Shown here: positions 41,747 through 51,459 of the stretch, one piece after another
Layout: the number at the start of each line of letters is the position of its first letter
Numbering within the stretch: position 1 is the stretch's first letter
Assembly: GCF_001591265.1 (NCBI RefSeq)
Contig: NZ_BCUL01000002.1
Span: forward strand, 220,738-284,737
Direction: 5' to 3'
DNA: 64,000 nucleotides
Source: Moraxella atlantae NBRC 14588
Lineage (GTDB): Bacteria; Pseudomonadota; Gammaproteobacteria; Pseudomonadales; Moraxellaceae
Made by a program: the position numbers and the translations under genes
The notes under the pieces: generated by a model
Told to the model about the DNA's origin: nothing
The model's input: only the letters and a program-made list of their open reading frames with translations
The model's database searches: none

Positions 41747-41822
41747 TGGTGGATCGTCCGCGACTCGAACGCGGGACCAACGGATTAAAAGTCCGCTGCT
41801 CTACCAACTGAGCTAACGATCC
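41747..41822 (-). tRNA. tRNA-Lys (anticodon UUU), second copy
   Basis: Same 76-base sequence as the tRNA at 41633-41708, in the same direction and transcribed first. CCA is encoded. The tandem pair is probably one transcript. Confidence 0.97.
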
Positions 41823-41910
41823 ATCAGCGTTTGCGGTGTATTTTACCGCTTAGCCATCAAGTGAGAGCATATTATACGCATAAATCGCATCATTGCAAGT
41901 TTTTTTGTCA

Positions 41911-41945
41911 AAAAAATTGCCCCAATCGCAATTTGGGGCAATTTT
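41911..41945. terminator. Bidirectional terminator between macB and tRNA-Lys
   Basis: AATTGCCCCAA...TTGGGGCAATT stem followed by a T run on the minus strand. It can end macB. Confidence 0.85.
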
Positions 41946-41962
41946 ATACCAATTTAGCAGGA

Positions 41963-44005
41963 TTATTCGCCGCTAAGTGCGTCCACGGGGTTGAGCTTGG
42001 CGGCATTACGCGCAGGAATAAAGCCAAACACCACGCCAATCAGCGTTGAGCAGACCACCGCGGCGATGATGGAGCTGGTTGAATACACCACCTCAAACGT
42101 ACTGCCAGCAAAATGATTGATCAACGCGCCGATAGAAAATGCCAGCGCAATACCAAGCACACCGCCCAAAATACACACCAGCACCGCCTCAATCAAAAAC
42201 TGCTGCAAGATATCACTTTGCCGTGCACCCACCGCCATGCGCACGCCAATTTCGCTGGTGCGTTCGGTCACTGACACCAGCATGATGTTCATCACACCAA
42301 TACCGCCAACAATCAAAGATATGATGGCAATCGATGAGATCAGCAGCGTCATGGTGTTGGTGGTCGATTGAATGGTTTGGCGAATTGAATCGGCATTTTG
42401 AATGCGAAAATCATCCGTACCGTGGCGTTGTTCGATCAGGTCACTGACAGCTTGCTCTGCCGCACTGCTGGATATGGTATCCTTAAGCAGCACCACAAAG
42501 CTGTTTAGATTGCTGGTACCTAGTATACGCCGCATGACGGTGGTGTAGGGTAGGTAAAACGTTGGCGTGTCACTGCTTGGACCCATTGCCGATTCCTGCG
42601 GTGCAAGTACACCCACCACGCGTACAGGAACACTACCTAAGACAATCACCTTGCCAATTGCAGAATCTTCGGGAAAAAACGTGGTTTTGGCGTTGTCATC
42701 AATGATGGCATCTTGTGCCAACTGGCGGATGCTGGTGGTATCAAAATTTTGTCCGCGTTTGAGCTTGTTGCCTGAGACGCTAAAATAATCTTGCCCCACG
42801 CCACTGACATTGACTGACGCTTCGGTTTCGCGATAACGTGCGGTTGCTGAAGTATTGACCACGGGGCTTACGCTTTGCACGTACGGCTGATCGGCAACGG
42901 CAAACGCATCGTCATCGGTTAGGTTGGGCTTGTGGTAGCGGCGACGTGGGTCGCCGTAGCGATAGCCGTCACGTATTGTCAAGGTATTGGTGCCAAGTGC
43001 GCTGATATCCGCCAAAATCCGCTGCTGTGAGCCTTGCCCCAAGCCTACCACAGTGACCACTGAGGCAATACCAATGATAATCCCAAGCATGGTCAGTAAG
43101 GTGCGCATTTTGTGCGCGCGCATAGCAAGCAGCGACATCTTAAACGCTTCAGACAGTCTGTCTAAAAATGCCATCACGCCCGTTTTTTGGGTTAGTGGCG
43201 GTTTGTCGGCAGCAGGCTTACGCACAAAGGTGTTGTTGGTGTAATAGTCGTTTAAAATGTACCCGTCTTTGATTTCAATCACGCGTTCGGCTTGTGCAGC
43301 AATCGATGGGTCATGCGTCACCATGATGATGGTATGCCCCTGCGCGTTGAGGTCACGCAAAATCGCCATCACGTCTTTACCCGATTGGCTATCTAGCGCA
43401 CCTGTTGGCTCATCGGCTAAAATCACATCGCCGCCGTTCATCAGCGCGCGCGCAATTGACACGCGCTGTTGCTGTCCGCCTGATAGCTGACTGGGACGGT
43501 TTTCGGTTTTTTGACCAAGCCCTAGCTGATCAAGCAGCGCCTGCGCACGCTGTTCGCGCAAATCGGCAGGCATACCTGCGTATACAGCAGGCACGGCAAC
43601 GTTGGCTTGTGCGTTGATATCGCCAAGTAGGTGATAACGCTGAAAAATAAAGCCAAAATGCTCACGGCGTAGCTTTGCCAGTTCATCGGGTGTAAGTTGG
43701 TCAATGGCTTTGCCGTACACACGGTAGCTACCTGCCGTTGGTTGGTCAAGACAGCCTAGAATATTCATCAAGGTAGATTTGCCTGAACCTGATTGCCCGA
43801 TGATGGCGACCATTTCACCTTGATAAATGGTTAAATCAATGCCGTGTAGTACGCGGATTTTTTGTTCGCCTGCGCTAAATTCACGAATTAAGCCCTCAAC
43901 TTGCATAATGGGAATTTTAGCCGTTTGCGTTTGTGGGAGAGGGCTGGCAGTGTGCGCGGCTGAGGTGTTGATCGGGGTGTCGATTGGGGTGGTGGTTGGG
44001 TGCAT
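41963..44005 (-). CDS. macB: MacB-type ABC transporter, fused ATPase-permease
   Basis: MacB powers MacAB-TolC efflux of macrolides, peptides or lipid-linked substrates across the outer membrane. The N-terminal ATPase has Walker A IGQSGSGKST (about 69-78), the signature LSGGQQQR, and Walker B VILADEPTGALD. One membrane helix, a large periplasmic domain and three C-terminal FtsX-type helices (IGGIGVMNIMLVSVTERTSEIG) follow. The start at 44005 gives AAGG with an 8-base spacing; GTG at 44014 and ATG at 44011 are alternatives. macA is just upstream. There is no tolC here, so the outer channel is encoded elsewhere. Confidence 0.9.
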   Translation of the reverse strand: MHPTTTPIDTPINTSAAHTASPLPQTQTAKIPIMQVEGLIREFSAGEQKIRVLHGIDLTIYQGEMVAIIGQSGSGKSTLMNILGCLDQPTAGSYRVYGKAIDQLTPDELAKLRREHFGFIFQRYHLLGDINAQANVAVPAVYAGMPADLREQRAQALLDQLGLGQKTENRPSQLSGGQQQRVSIARALMNGGDVILADEPTGALDSQSGKDVMAILRDLNAQGHTIIMVTHDPSIAAQAERVIEIKDGYILNDYYTNNTFVRKPAADKPPLTQKTGVMAFLDRLSEAFKMSLLAMRAHKMRTLLTMLGIIIGIASVVTVVGLGQGSQQRILADISALGTNTLTIRDGYRYGDPRRRYHKPNLTDDDAFAVADQPYVQSVSPVVNTSATARYRETEASVNVSGVGQDYFSVSGNKLKRGQNFDTTSIRQLAQDAIIDDNAKTTFFPEDSAIGKVIVLGSVPVRVVGVLAPQESAMGPSSDTPTFYLPYTTVMRRILGTSNLNSFVVLLKDTISSSAAEQAVSDLIEQRHGTDDFRIQNADSIRQTIQSTTNTMTLLISSIAIISLIVGGIGVMNIMLVSVTERTSEIGVRMAVGARQSDILQQFLIEAVLVCILGGVLGIALAFSIGALINHFAGSTFEVVYSTSSIIAAVVCSTLIGVVFGFIPARNAAKLNPVDALSGE

Positions 44006-44015
44006 AGCCATCACC

Positions 44016-45344
44016 TTACATCATCGGTGGGCGTTTGCTGCGTCTGTTTTTGCCGCTGCTATCTTTGCCCGATTTGCTATCGTCGCTGCCTTCTTCGCTA
44101 ATCACCACGGTATCACCTTCTTGCACGCCGCTTAAAATTTGTGTGTTAATGCGGTTACTCAAACCAGTTTTGACGGGCTGCTGTTTGGTTGTGTTGTCAG
44201 GTTGTAGGAGCAAAACGTATTTACCCAGTTGTTTGTCGGTTTTAATGGCGGCAGCAGGGACGCTTAGCGCGTTGTCGGCTTTGCTTTCAACGATATATAC
44301 TTGTGCGGTCATGTTGATGCGTAAGATACCGTCGGGGTTGGGTACATCAAAATAGCCTAAGTAATACACGGCAGAATCATCGTTGCTTGTGCTGCTATTG
44401 GCAGTGGTGCCTTCGGGGGCGGGCTCGATCGCGCTTAAGGTGGCGTGCATTTTTTTGTCGGGGTTGCCGATGATGTTAAAATACACGGGCATACCAGGTT
44501 TTAGGTTGATGACATCGGCTTCAGAAATTTTTGCTTTGATGCGCACGGTGCTTAGATCCGCCAAGGTGACGATGGTCGGCGCGGTTTGATTGGCGTTTAC
44601 TGTTTGCCCTTGTTTGGTGGTGACAGAAATCACTGTGCCTGACATGGGGGCGGTGATTTGGGTATAGCCTAGGTTTTGCTGCGCGGTGCTGACTTCGGTT
44701 TGTGATTTTTTGATTGACGCTTCGGCGGTTGTGATATCAGCTTTGCCTGCTTGCAGATTGGCTTGTGCGGTTTTGATGGCTTGTTGGGCGTTATCAACGG
44801 CGGCTTGCGCGGTTTGTACGCTGGTACGTGCTTGCTCAAGCTCTTGGCGTGAAATTGCATCGCTACTCATTAAGCCTTGCATACGGCGGTATTCGTTTTG
44901 CGCCTGTGCCAGTGTCGCCTGTTTGCTGGCAAGATCGGCTTGCGCCTGCGCCAATGCTGCTTGCCGCGTTTGGTATGCCGCTTTGGTGCTGTCAAGATTT
45001 GCCAAACTTTGCTGCAAGTTGGCTTGTTGGGTGGTGAGTTGGTTGCGCATGGTCACGGGGTCAATTTGGGCAATCGGGTCGCCTTTGTTGACTGTGTCAC
45101 CGACATCAACATATAGTTTGGTGACCTCGCCTGATACTTGCGCGCCGACATCGACTTGGTTTAGACCTTCAACCTTGCCCGTTGCCATGACGCTGTTTTC
45201 GATATCGCTGCGCTCAACTTGTGCGGTGATGTAATTGGGTTCGGTAGGTTTGGGGCGCAAATACCAGTACGCTGCTACCGCCAGTGCGCCGATCACCAGT
45301 GCGATGAGTGACCATTTTAACCATTTTTTTTGCATTCGCGTCAT
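44016..45344 (-). CDS. macA: MacA-type periplasmic adaptor
   Basis: Membrane-fusion protein that joins MacB to TolC. The 442-residue protein has an N-terminal membrane anchor (about 11-28, WSLIALVIGALAVAAYWYL), a lipoyl domain half (VDVGAQVSGEVTKLYVDVGD) and a long alpha-helical hairpin (about 100-215, Ala/Gln/Ser-rich coiled coil). A second lipoyl half (TQITAPMSGTVISV) and a beta-barrel plus membrane-proximal domain follow. The C-terminus is a Ser/Asp/Lys-rich tail (SEEGSDDSKSGKDSSG). It is first in macAB. The leader upstream carries tandem repeats and a palindrome. Confidence 0.9.
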   Translation of the reverse strand: MTRMQKKWLKWSLIALVIGALAVAAYWYLRPKPTEPNYITAQVERSDIENSVMATGKVEGLNQVDVGAQVSGEVTKLYVDVGDTVNKGDPIAQIDPVTMRNQLTTQQANLQQSLANLDSTKAAYQTRQAALAQAQADLASKQATLAQAQNEYRRMQGLMSSDAISRQELEQARTSVQTAQAAVDNAQQAIKTAQANLQAGKADITTAEASIKKSQTEVSTAQQNLGYTQITAPMSGTVISVTTKQGQTVNANQTAPTIVTLADLSTVRIKAKISEADVINLKPGMPVYFNIIGNPDKKMHATLSAIEPAPEGTTANSSTSNDDSAVYYLGYFDVPNPDGILRINMTAQVYIVESKADNALSVPAAAIKTDKQLGKYVLLLQPDNTTKQQPVKTGLSNRINTQILSGVQEGDTVVISEEGSDDSKSGKDSSGKNRRSKRPPMM

Positions 45345-45721
45345 CGTGCGCCCTTACCTGTTGGCGGTTGTGGTTAGCGTTTGATAGTTTGGTATCAACA
45401 AGGTAAAACATATGCCGTACCCAGCAATTTTACCAAACAGCGCTGTCTACTAAACAGCGTTGTCTAATAGTCAGATCCGTGTTGGGTCAGCTATCTGTTA
45501 GATTTTGGCAAATAATTATCATATGATAACAGATTGCATTTATAATCGCCAGATTTTGTACTGCTAGCACGCGCTGAAATATTGATGAATAAGCTATGCA
45601 TTAGCATAACAAACTTGCCTGACGCTTATTTGGGCGAGTGGTAAGAATAGGTAACCGTATTTTGCTCAAGATTAACTTGCCAAAAAATGGCATGGGTTTA
45701 ATATGGCTAAATAGTCGCTGA
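45345..45721 (-). promoter_or_regulatory. macAB upstream region with tandem repeats and a palindrome
   Basis: A 377-base region between the holA 3' end and the macA start. A 17-base sequence is repeated back to back with 15 of 17 identities (45435-45451 AAACAGCGCTGTCTACT, 45452-45468 AAACAGCGTTGTCTAAT). The perfect 14-base palindrome TTATCATATGATAA lies at 45516-45529. Both are on the macA side and look like protein-binding sites. No gene was found. Confidence 0.5.
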
Positions 45722-46774
45722 CTATGGGGTAAATAGGGTTACCCCAGCCACTGTCAGCGCGGCTTGTAGCAATAGTTCCCAAGCAGGTTGCGCGATTAAC
45801 CCTTTGATGGCTTGGTCACAGCGATACAACAGCGTTGTCCACGCGTCCAAATTCTGCCCATGATGGCGGTGGGCGGCTTGTTGATACAGGCTTTGCTTGC
45901 TTTGCCAAATGCCAAGACTGGCAGGGCTGGTACCTGTTTGCATGGCTTGTAGCGCGCGCATGTCTTTACTTAGTGTCCACAGCACCAAGCTGGGCGGCTC
46001 GTCACTGGCTTTCAGCTGGCGCATAATGCGTACCACGCGCGCACTGTTGCCTGCCAACATCGCATCAGACAAGTCAAACGTGCTAAATTGTGCCTGCCGT
46101 ACCAAACCTTGCGCCAATTGTGTGCTGTCAATGGTCATCAGGGTTGGTTTGGCTGGGTATGGCGCAGGCGCGGCGAACAGATAAGAGAGCCGCCATAAGG
46201 TTTGGTACGCGCTGAGCAGGTTGTTTTGGGTTTGGTCTTCTAGCTGTTGCCAAGCATCAGTGGTCAGCGTCAAGCCAAAATCGGCTGCATGGGCAATCAG
46301 CAAGGCATGGCGGTCACGCGCCTGTATCAGGCGGCAATCCACCACCTGCCCGTATTGGTTGCAAAGCTGATAAAACGCCGAGTTTTGCGCGCGCTTATCA
46401 AACCGTGGGCTTAGGACAATCAGCGCGTTTTGTGGATCGGCTTGCGCATGCTCGGCAAAGTTTTTGAGAGCTTGTAAAATTTCACCATCGCGTTTGCCGT
46501 CGGGCTTGTGATTGCCTTGCGCGATGATAACGCGGCGCTCATCAAACAGCGATAGACTATCAAACTCGCCCAACACCGCCTGCCAAGACTTGGCATTGAC
46601 GATATCTGTGCGTTGTATCGCCATGCCTTGCGCACGCCAAGTGACTGCCATGCGCTGTACCAACCATTGTTGTAGCAAATCCTCATCACCGTGCAGCAGC
46701 CACAGTCCCGTTGCGGGCGTAGAGCTATTTTGCGGTTGGGCTTGCCGAAAGGCAGTCAAAAAATCCAGCTGCAT
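45722..46774 (-). CDS. holA: DNA polymerase III delta subunit
   Basis: Delta is the wrench of the clamp loader that opens the sliding clamp. The 350-residue protein has an N-terminal AAA+-like fold (TGLWLLHGDEDLLQQWLVQRM, about 21-41) and the conserved SLFDERRVIIAQG strand. The C-terminal helical collar includes LWTLSKDMRALQAM. There is no P-loop, as expected for delta. The start at 46774 (MQLDFLTAF) is preferred; a TTG at 46798, directly after the lptE stop, would add eight residues. It is last in leuS-lptE-holA, an order common in gammaproteobacteria. Confidence 0.88.
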   Translation of the reverse strand: MQLDFLTAFRQAQPQNSSTPATGLWLLHGDEDLLQQWLVQRMAVTWRAQGMAIQRTDIVNAKSWQAVLGEFDSLSLFDERRVIIAQGNHKPDGKRDGEILQALKNFAEHAQADPQNALIVLSPRFDKRAQNSAFYQLCNQYGQVVDCRLIQARDRHALLIAHAADFGLTLTTDAWQQLEDQTQNNLLSAYQTLWRLSYLFAAPAPYPAKPTLMTIDSTQLAQGLVRQAQFSTFDLSDAMLAGNSARVVRIMRQLKASDEPPSLVLWTLSKDMRALQAMQTGTSPASLGIWQSKQSLYQQAAHRHHGQNLDAWTTLLYRCDQAIKGLIAQPAWELLLQAALTVAGVTLFTP

Positions 46775-46798
46775 GGGGTAGATGATGGGCTTAATCAA

Positions 46799-47359
46799 TC
46801 AAGACGTGGCAGGCATCAATAAGGCAACGTATTGATCGGCAATGCGCTGCGCCAAATTATCTGCCAACCAAGCGCGAATTTGGTCGGCTTGGGGATTGTC
46901 AGTGGCAACACTGGCTTGGTCGTATTGGTAGCTGCGCTGTACTTGCAGGGTTTGGGTTTTGTTTTGCCACACGCCGTTTTGCTGCACACTGTAACTGACA
47001 TCGGCACTCATCACCATACGAATTTCGGTCAAAATTCCACGTAGCTGATAGGTATCAAGGCGAATGTTATCCACCTGAATCCGCGGCACTTCACTGGCGG
47101 CAGGCACATGGCTGACAGCGGTATCATTTACCGAGTCAGTATAGCCCAATGCCAACAAATCCAATTGGCGCTTGAGCGCATTTTTGACCATGATGTCATC
47201 GGGTTTGGTACCAAACACCAGTTCGGTGGATTGCGCCAGTTGCACCACCGCAGATGGATAGCCACGCAGCTGAAAGCCGCAACCGTGTAATGTCACCGTG
47301 CCAATACCAAGCGCAATGACAACACCAAACGCGCGGATGAAAGTTAGCGGCTGCTGCAT
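46799..47359 (-). CDS. lptE: LPS assembly lipoprotein LptE
   Basis: LptE plugs the LptD barrel and delivers LPS to the outer leaflet. It has a signal peptide with lipobox TLHGC (Cys27) followed by GFQLRGYP, the standard LptE start of the mature protein. Later come the mixed alpha/beta region and SYSVQQNGVWQNKTQTLQVQRSY, and a C-terminal helix (ADNLAQRIADQYVALL). The length of 186 residues is normal. It sits between leuS and holA. Confidence 0.92.
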   Translation of the reverse strand: MQQPLTFIRAFGVVIALGIGTVTLHGCGFQLRGYPSAVVQLAQSTELVFGTKPDDIMVKNALKRQLDLLALGYTDSVNDTAVSHVPAASEVPRIQVDNIRLDTYQLRGILTEIRMVMSADVSYSVQQNGVWQNKTQTLQVQRSYQYDQASVATDNPQADQIRAWLADNLAQRIADQYVALLMPATS

Positions 47360-47423
47360 AGGATATCCTTTGTAAGCCTTCTGGTGTCAGCTAGTTGGGT
47401 TAAGCGGTGTACCATTTAGCCGA

Positions 47424-50072
47424 TCAGCCTTTGACCACAAGATTGATAAGCTTATTGGGCACCACGATTTCTTTAACAATTTCACCTGTCAAGAATTTTT
47501 GCACGCCAGCCAACGTCTTGGCCTGTGCTTTGAGCCAGTCAGCATCGCTATCGGGCGGTGCTTGCAGCTGTCCGCGCACCTTGCCATTGACTTGCACCAC
47601 CAACGTAATGCTGTCTTGTACGCGCGCGCTGTCATCAACCGTTGGGTAGGTCAGCTGCAATGGGTCAATGCCCAAAGCCTCTAGCAACGCCTGCGCCATG
47701 TGCGGTGCGTACATACTCAGCAAGGTCAAAAGCGTGACTAACGCTTCATTGGCTGCTGCCAAATCCGCGTCATTGTGCACATCAAATGCCGTCAGCGCAT
47801 TGGCAAGTTCCATCAAAAACGACACAGGCGTATTAAGCGCTAAGTTTTTGCCCAGTGCATCATCTAATTTGGCAATCGTGTCATGGGTTTTACGGCGCAA
47901 GTCTTTAGCAGCCGCGCCAAAGTCAAAATCTGTCACCTTGACGGTATCGGCTTGCCAGTTGGCTTGTTGTAGACGCGCTTGGTGCTCTGAGGCATAACGC
48001 CAAACTTTTTTCAAAAAGTTGTACGGGCCTTTTAAGCCATCGTCAATCCACTCTAACGTTTGGTCAGCAGGCGCGGTGAACATGGTATAAAGCCGCACGG
48101 TGTCTGCGCCATAGCGTTCAATCGTTGCTTGTGGGTCAATGCCGTTGTTTTTAGACTTCGACATTTTTTCAATTTTGCCAATCGTCACAGGCCCACCATC
48201 GGCTTTTAGGCATGCAGCAATCGGTTGTCCTTTGTCATTAAATTCAAGGCTTACGTCATCGGCAAAATAGTAGGTTTTGCTACCGTCAGCATTTTGACGA
48301 TAAAATGTACCTGCCAACACCATGCCTTGGGTCAAAAGATTGACAAACGGCTCATCACCTTTTAATAGCCCTTCATCGCGCATCAATTTGTGGAAAAACC
48401 GCGCATATAGCAAGTGCAGCACCGCGTGTTCAACGCCACCCACGTATTGATCAACGGGTAGCCATTTTGCCGCTGCTGCCTTATCAACCATCGCAGTTTG
48501 GCTGTGTGGCGAGGCAAAACGCGCTTGATACCAGCTGGACTCAACAAACGTGTCAAACGTATCGGTTTCACGTTTGGCAGGTTGGCCGCAATTTGGGCAA
48601 GTGGTATCGGTAAAAGCGGGCAAGTTGTTTAGTGGATTGCCGCGACCATCGGGCACAACATCGGTGGGCAATACCACAGGCAAATCTGCCTCAGGTACAG
48701 GCACTGCGCCACAATGTTCACAGTTGACGACAGGAATTGGGCAGCCCCAATAGCGTTGGCGTGACACACCCCAATCGCGCAGGCGATAGTTGATGGTTTT
48801 TTCGGCTAAGCCCTGTGGCGCAAGTTTGGCTAAAATCGCTGCAAATGATTCGGCAAAGTTCATGCCGTCAAATTCGCCCGAATTCACCGCCACGCCGTTT
48901 TGTTTATCGCCATACCAGTCTTGCCACGTGGCTGGGTCAAAGTCATTTTGATCTGCCACCGCAACGACTTGTTGAATAGGTAGCCCGTATTTGTTGGCAA
49001 ATTCAAAATCGCGTTCATCATGCGCAGGCACTGCCATCACCGCGCCCGAGCCGTAACTCATCAACACATAATTAGCCACCCAAACAGGGATATCTTGCCC
49101 TGTCAAAGGATGGCGCACAGTCAGCCCTGTGTCCATGCCAAGCTTTTCGGCTTTAGCAATATCGGCTTCAGCTACCGAGCCTTGCTTGATGGTATGGATA
49201 AAATCTGCCAGGGCAGGATTTTGGGCAGCAGCGTGTTGCGCCAGTGGATGCTCAGCTGCGACCGACACATACGTTACCCCCATCAGCGTATCAGGACGGG
49301 TGGTAAACACATCCAACGTACGCGCCTTTCCGTCTAATGTATAAGGAAAACGCAGCTCCATACCCTCAGAGCGTCCAATCCAATTGCGCTGCATGGTGAT
49401 AACTTGTGGTGGCCAATGTCCCTCAAGTTTATCCAAATCGTTGAGCAACTCCTCAGCGTACGCGGTGATGTTAAAATAGTACATCGGGATTTCACGCTTT
49501 TCAACCAACGCGCCCGACCGCCAGCCGCGTCCATCCACCACTTGCTCATTGGCAAGCACCGTGTTATCCACAGGGTCCCAATTCACCGTTGAAAGTTTTT
49601 TATACACCAAACCTTTTTTGAACAACTGCACAAACAACCATTGTTCCCAGCGGTAGTATTCAGGCGTGCAGGTAGCAAACTCACGCGACCAATCAATCGA
49701 CAGCCCCAACGACTTAAGCTGCGCGCGCATGTTTTCAATATTGGCAAACGTCCATGCTGCAGGTGCGACATTATTGGCAATCGCCGCATTCTCGGCAGGC
49801 AAACCAAACGCATCCCAACCCATTGGCTGCAACACCTCATCGCCTTTTAAACGATAATAGCGGCTTAGCACATCGGTAATCGTATAGTTACGCACGTGCC
49901 CCATGTGCAGCTTGCCACTTGGATAGGGGAACATCGATAGCAAATAGCGCGTTGGCTTATCCGTTGGCGCATTGCTGACTTCATAACGCTTATCCGCTGC
50001 CCATTGCTGTTGCTGGGCAGTTTCGATGGCTTGGGGATCGTATTGTGGATCAATAGTGGTTGATTTCATCAT
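47424..50072 (-). CDS. leuS: Leucyl-tRNA synthetase
   Basis: Class Ia synthetase with an editing domain. The 882-residue protein has [12 protein letters not shown] (HIGH motif 56-59) and the CP1 editing insert (about 220-430, with [15 protein letters not shown]). A zinc-binding-like Cys cluster (CEHCGA and CPNCGQ) lies near 460-500, [12 protein letters not shown] (KMSKS about 636-640) follows, and the anticodon-binding domain covers the last 200 residues. A second ATG follows directly after the first. It is the first gene of leuS-lptE-holA. The tnpB element lies upstream on the divergent side. Confidence 0.97.
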   Translation of the reverse strand: MMKSTTIDPQYDPQAIETAQQQQWAADKRYEVSNAPTDKPTRYLLSMFPYPSGKLHMGHVRNYTITDVLSRYYRLKGDEVLQPMGWDAFGLPAENAAIANNVAPAAWTFANIENMRAQLKSLGLSIDWSREFATCTPEYYRWEQWLFVQLFKKGLVYKKLSTVNWDPVDNTVLANEQVVDGRGWRSGALVEKREIPMYYFNITAYAEELLNDLDKLEGHWPPQVITMQRNWIGRSEGMELRFPYTLDGKARTLDVFTTRPDTLMGVTYVSVAAEHPLAQHAAAQNPALADFIHTIKQGSVAEADIAKAEKLGMDTGLTVRHPLTGQDIPVWVANYVLMSYGSGAVMAVPAHDERDFEFANKYGLPIQQVVAVADQNDFDPATWQDWYGDKQNGVAVNSGEFDGMNFAESFAAILAKLAPQGLAEKTINYRLRDWGVSRQRYWGCPIPVVNCEHCGAVPVPEADLPVVLPTDVVPDGRGNPLNNLPAFTDTTCPNCGQPAKRETDTFDTFVESSWYQARFASPHSQTAMVDKAAAAKWLPVDQYVGGVEHAVLHLLYARFFHKLMRDEGLLKGDEPFVNLLTQGMVLAGTFYRQNADGSKTYYFADDVSLEFNDKGQPIAACLKADGGPVTIGKIEKMSKSKNNGIDPQATIERYGADTVRLYTMFTAPADQTLEWIDDGLKGPYNFLKKVWRYASEHQARLQQANWQADTVKVTDFDFGAAAKDLRRKTHDTIAKLDDALGKNLALNTPVSFLMELANALTAFDVHNDADLAAANEALVTLLTLLSMYAPHMAQALLEALGIDPLQLTYPTVDDSARVQDSITLVVQVNGKVRGQLQAPPDSDADWLKAQAKTLAGVQKFLTGEIVKEIVVPNKLINLVVKG

Positions 50073-50314
50073 GGTTTGGCAAACAATCTAACGGTGTTAA
50101 AATAAGACAACTAAAAAGCTAAATGATCGGCAAGATTAAAACAGTAAGACCAAGCTAAGCCGCATAGCATACCGCAAAATAGGTCAAATTGCGATACGCA
50201 CAAGACGGTTTTATCATCCGTTGCCGTAAACCACCGACTTTAGGCGGTGGATATAAGGCAACTCCGAAACCATGCTTACACACAGAAACTTATTAAATAT
50301 GTTAAACTAACCCC

Positions 50315-51418
50315 ATGAAAACCCTCAAGCTACGCATAAAAGACAAACACACAGACCAACTAAACCGCCTAAGCGGTTTGGTCAATTTTGTGTGGAACTA
50401 TGTGAATGACTTGAGTTTTAAATACCTACAACGTACTGGTAAATTCTTTAGTGCCTATGACCTAAACGAATACACCAAAGGTAGCGGTGAACTACTTGGC
50501 TTGCATTCTCAAACCATACAAGCCATTAACGAAACTCACGCCAAATCGCGACGCCAATTCAAAAAGGCTAAACTATCATGGCGAACCAACAACCCAAAGG
50601 CAAAGCGTAAAAGCCTAGGTTGGATTCCATTTAAGCAATCCGCAATCAAGTTACTGGCTACCCATCAGACGGGTAAAAAAGGCTTAAAATCCACCCTACA
50701 GCTTAGTTTAGCCAAAGGGCAGAAGCTAATTATAGACTTATGGGATAGCTACAATCTTAGCCTATATCAAATAAACACCCTTGAGGTCGTCCAAGACAGC
50801 CGTAACCGTTGGTATGCCTGTATCACCGTTAAAAACTACCCAAAAACCGAGTGCGGAACAGGTAGTGTCGGTATTGACTTAGGCTTAAAAGACAGTGCCA
50901 CCGCCTCAAATGGCGATAAACTACAAATTAAACAAACACAGGCATGGGCTAAAAAATTGAGTATCGCCCAACGAGCCAAAAACAAACAACGTGTCAAAGC
51001 GATTCATGCCAAAATCAAAAACACACGCCAAGACCTCATCCACAAATTCACCACAGGGCTAGTCAAAGACAATGCCCTAATCGTGGTCGGCGATGTAAAA
51101 ACCACCCAATTCAGCCGTAAAAAAGGCAAACTAGCCAAATCGGTTTACGATGCAGGTTGGTTTGAACTCAAACGACAACTGACCTACAAATGCGAGCACG
51201 CAGGTTGCCGTTTTGAAATCGTCAATGAGAAATACACTACCCAAACTTGTTCGTGCTGTGGCGATACGTCCAGTAGTCCGAAAGGTAGAGCAGGTTTGCG
51301 AATAAGAGAATGGACTTGTGCGAAGTGTGGCACACGGCATGATAGAGATATTAACGCCAGTCGGAACATTCTTGCGGTCGGGCTTGACCGTCTTGTAGAA
51401 GGAATCCCCTCACTTTAG
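50315..51418 (+). CDS. tnpB: RNA-guided nuclease TnpB (rearranged RuvC site)
   Basis: TnpB proteins are the ancestors of Cas12. They use an RNA from the element's right end (omega RNA) to cut DNA beside a short target motif. The 367-residue protein has RuvC-I GIDLGLKDSA with Asp188, a four-Cys zinc ribbon (CSCC at 312-315, CAKC at 335-338) and RuvC-III HDRDINASRN with Asp345. The RuvC-II Glu expected in an IVIEDL-type strand is Gly here (VVGD, residues 257-260). Glu305 in IVNEKYTTQTCS lies where Fanzors and some TnpBs carry a replacement glutamate. The site is thus probably rearranged rather than dead. It sits alone in the element. The start gives MKTLKLRI. Confidence 0.92.
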   Translation: MKTLKLRIKDKHTDQLNRLSGLVNFVWNYVNDLSFKYLQRTGKFFSAYDLNEYTKGSGELLGLHSQTIQAINETHAKSRRQFKKAKLSWRTNNPKAKRKSLGWIPFKQSAIKLLATHQTGKKGLKSTLQLSLAKGQKLIIDLWDSYNLSLYQINTLEVVQDSRNRWYACITVKNYPKTECGTGSVGIDLGLKDSATASNGDKLQIKQTQAWAKKLSIAQRAKNKQRVKAIHAKIKNTRQDLIHKFTTGLVKDNALIVVGDVKTTQFSRKKGKLAKSVYDAGWFELKRQLTYKCEHAGCRFEIVNEKYTTQTCSCCGDTSSSPKGRAGLRIREWTCAKCGTRHDRDINASRNILAVGLDRLVEGIPSL

Positions 51419-51434
51419 GGAGGGGAGGAAGTCA
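51280..51434 (+). ncRNA. Predicted omega RNA scaffold at the tnpB 3' end
   Basis: In characterised TnpB systems the guide RNA spans the end of tnpB and the right end of the element, and the guide is the flanking DNA. Here the stems CGGTC/GACCG (51375-51390) and TCCCCTC/GAGGGGA (right end) fit that. The first stem covaries with the copy A version CGGTG/CACCG. The 5' limit is a guess. The guide would begin after 51434 (ACGTGTTTAAACAGG). Confidence 0.4.
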
Positions 51435-51459
51435 ACGTGTTTAAACAGGAGTAAAATAA

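Larger units (their letters stand above)
50210..51434 (+). mobile_element. IS200/IS605-type element carrying only tnpB, copy B
   Basis: A 1225-bp element that starts TTTATCATCCGTTGCCGTAAA with the left-end stem CCACCG/CGGTGG at about 50222-50241. It ends with the right-end stem TCCCCTC/GAGGGGA and GGAAGTCA. Both ends match copies A and C. There is no tnpA transposase, so it must move with help or not at all. It lies between the divergent leuS and YffB-like genes and ends 25 bases before the latter's start, so it may have separated that gene from its old promoter. Confidence 0.9.

Noticed and set aside
41633..41822. Repeat pair that could be a two-unit CRISPR
   Set aside because: Each unit folds as tRNA-Lys with CCA, and the spacer-like gap is a 38-base linker.
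44686..45234. 182-codon plus-strand frame inside macA
   Set aside because: Cys/Ala/Leu-rich translation of the Ala/Gln coiled coil read backwards. No start signal or family.
45435..45468. Tandem 17-bp repeat as CRISPR or VNTR
   Set aside because: Two units only, no spacer, in a promoter region. Regulatory sites fit better.
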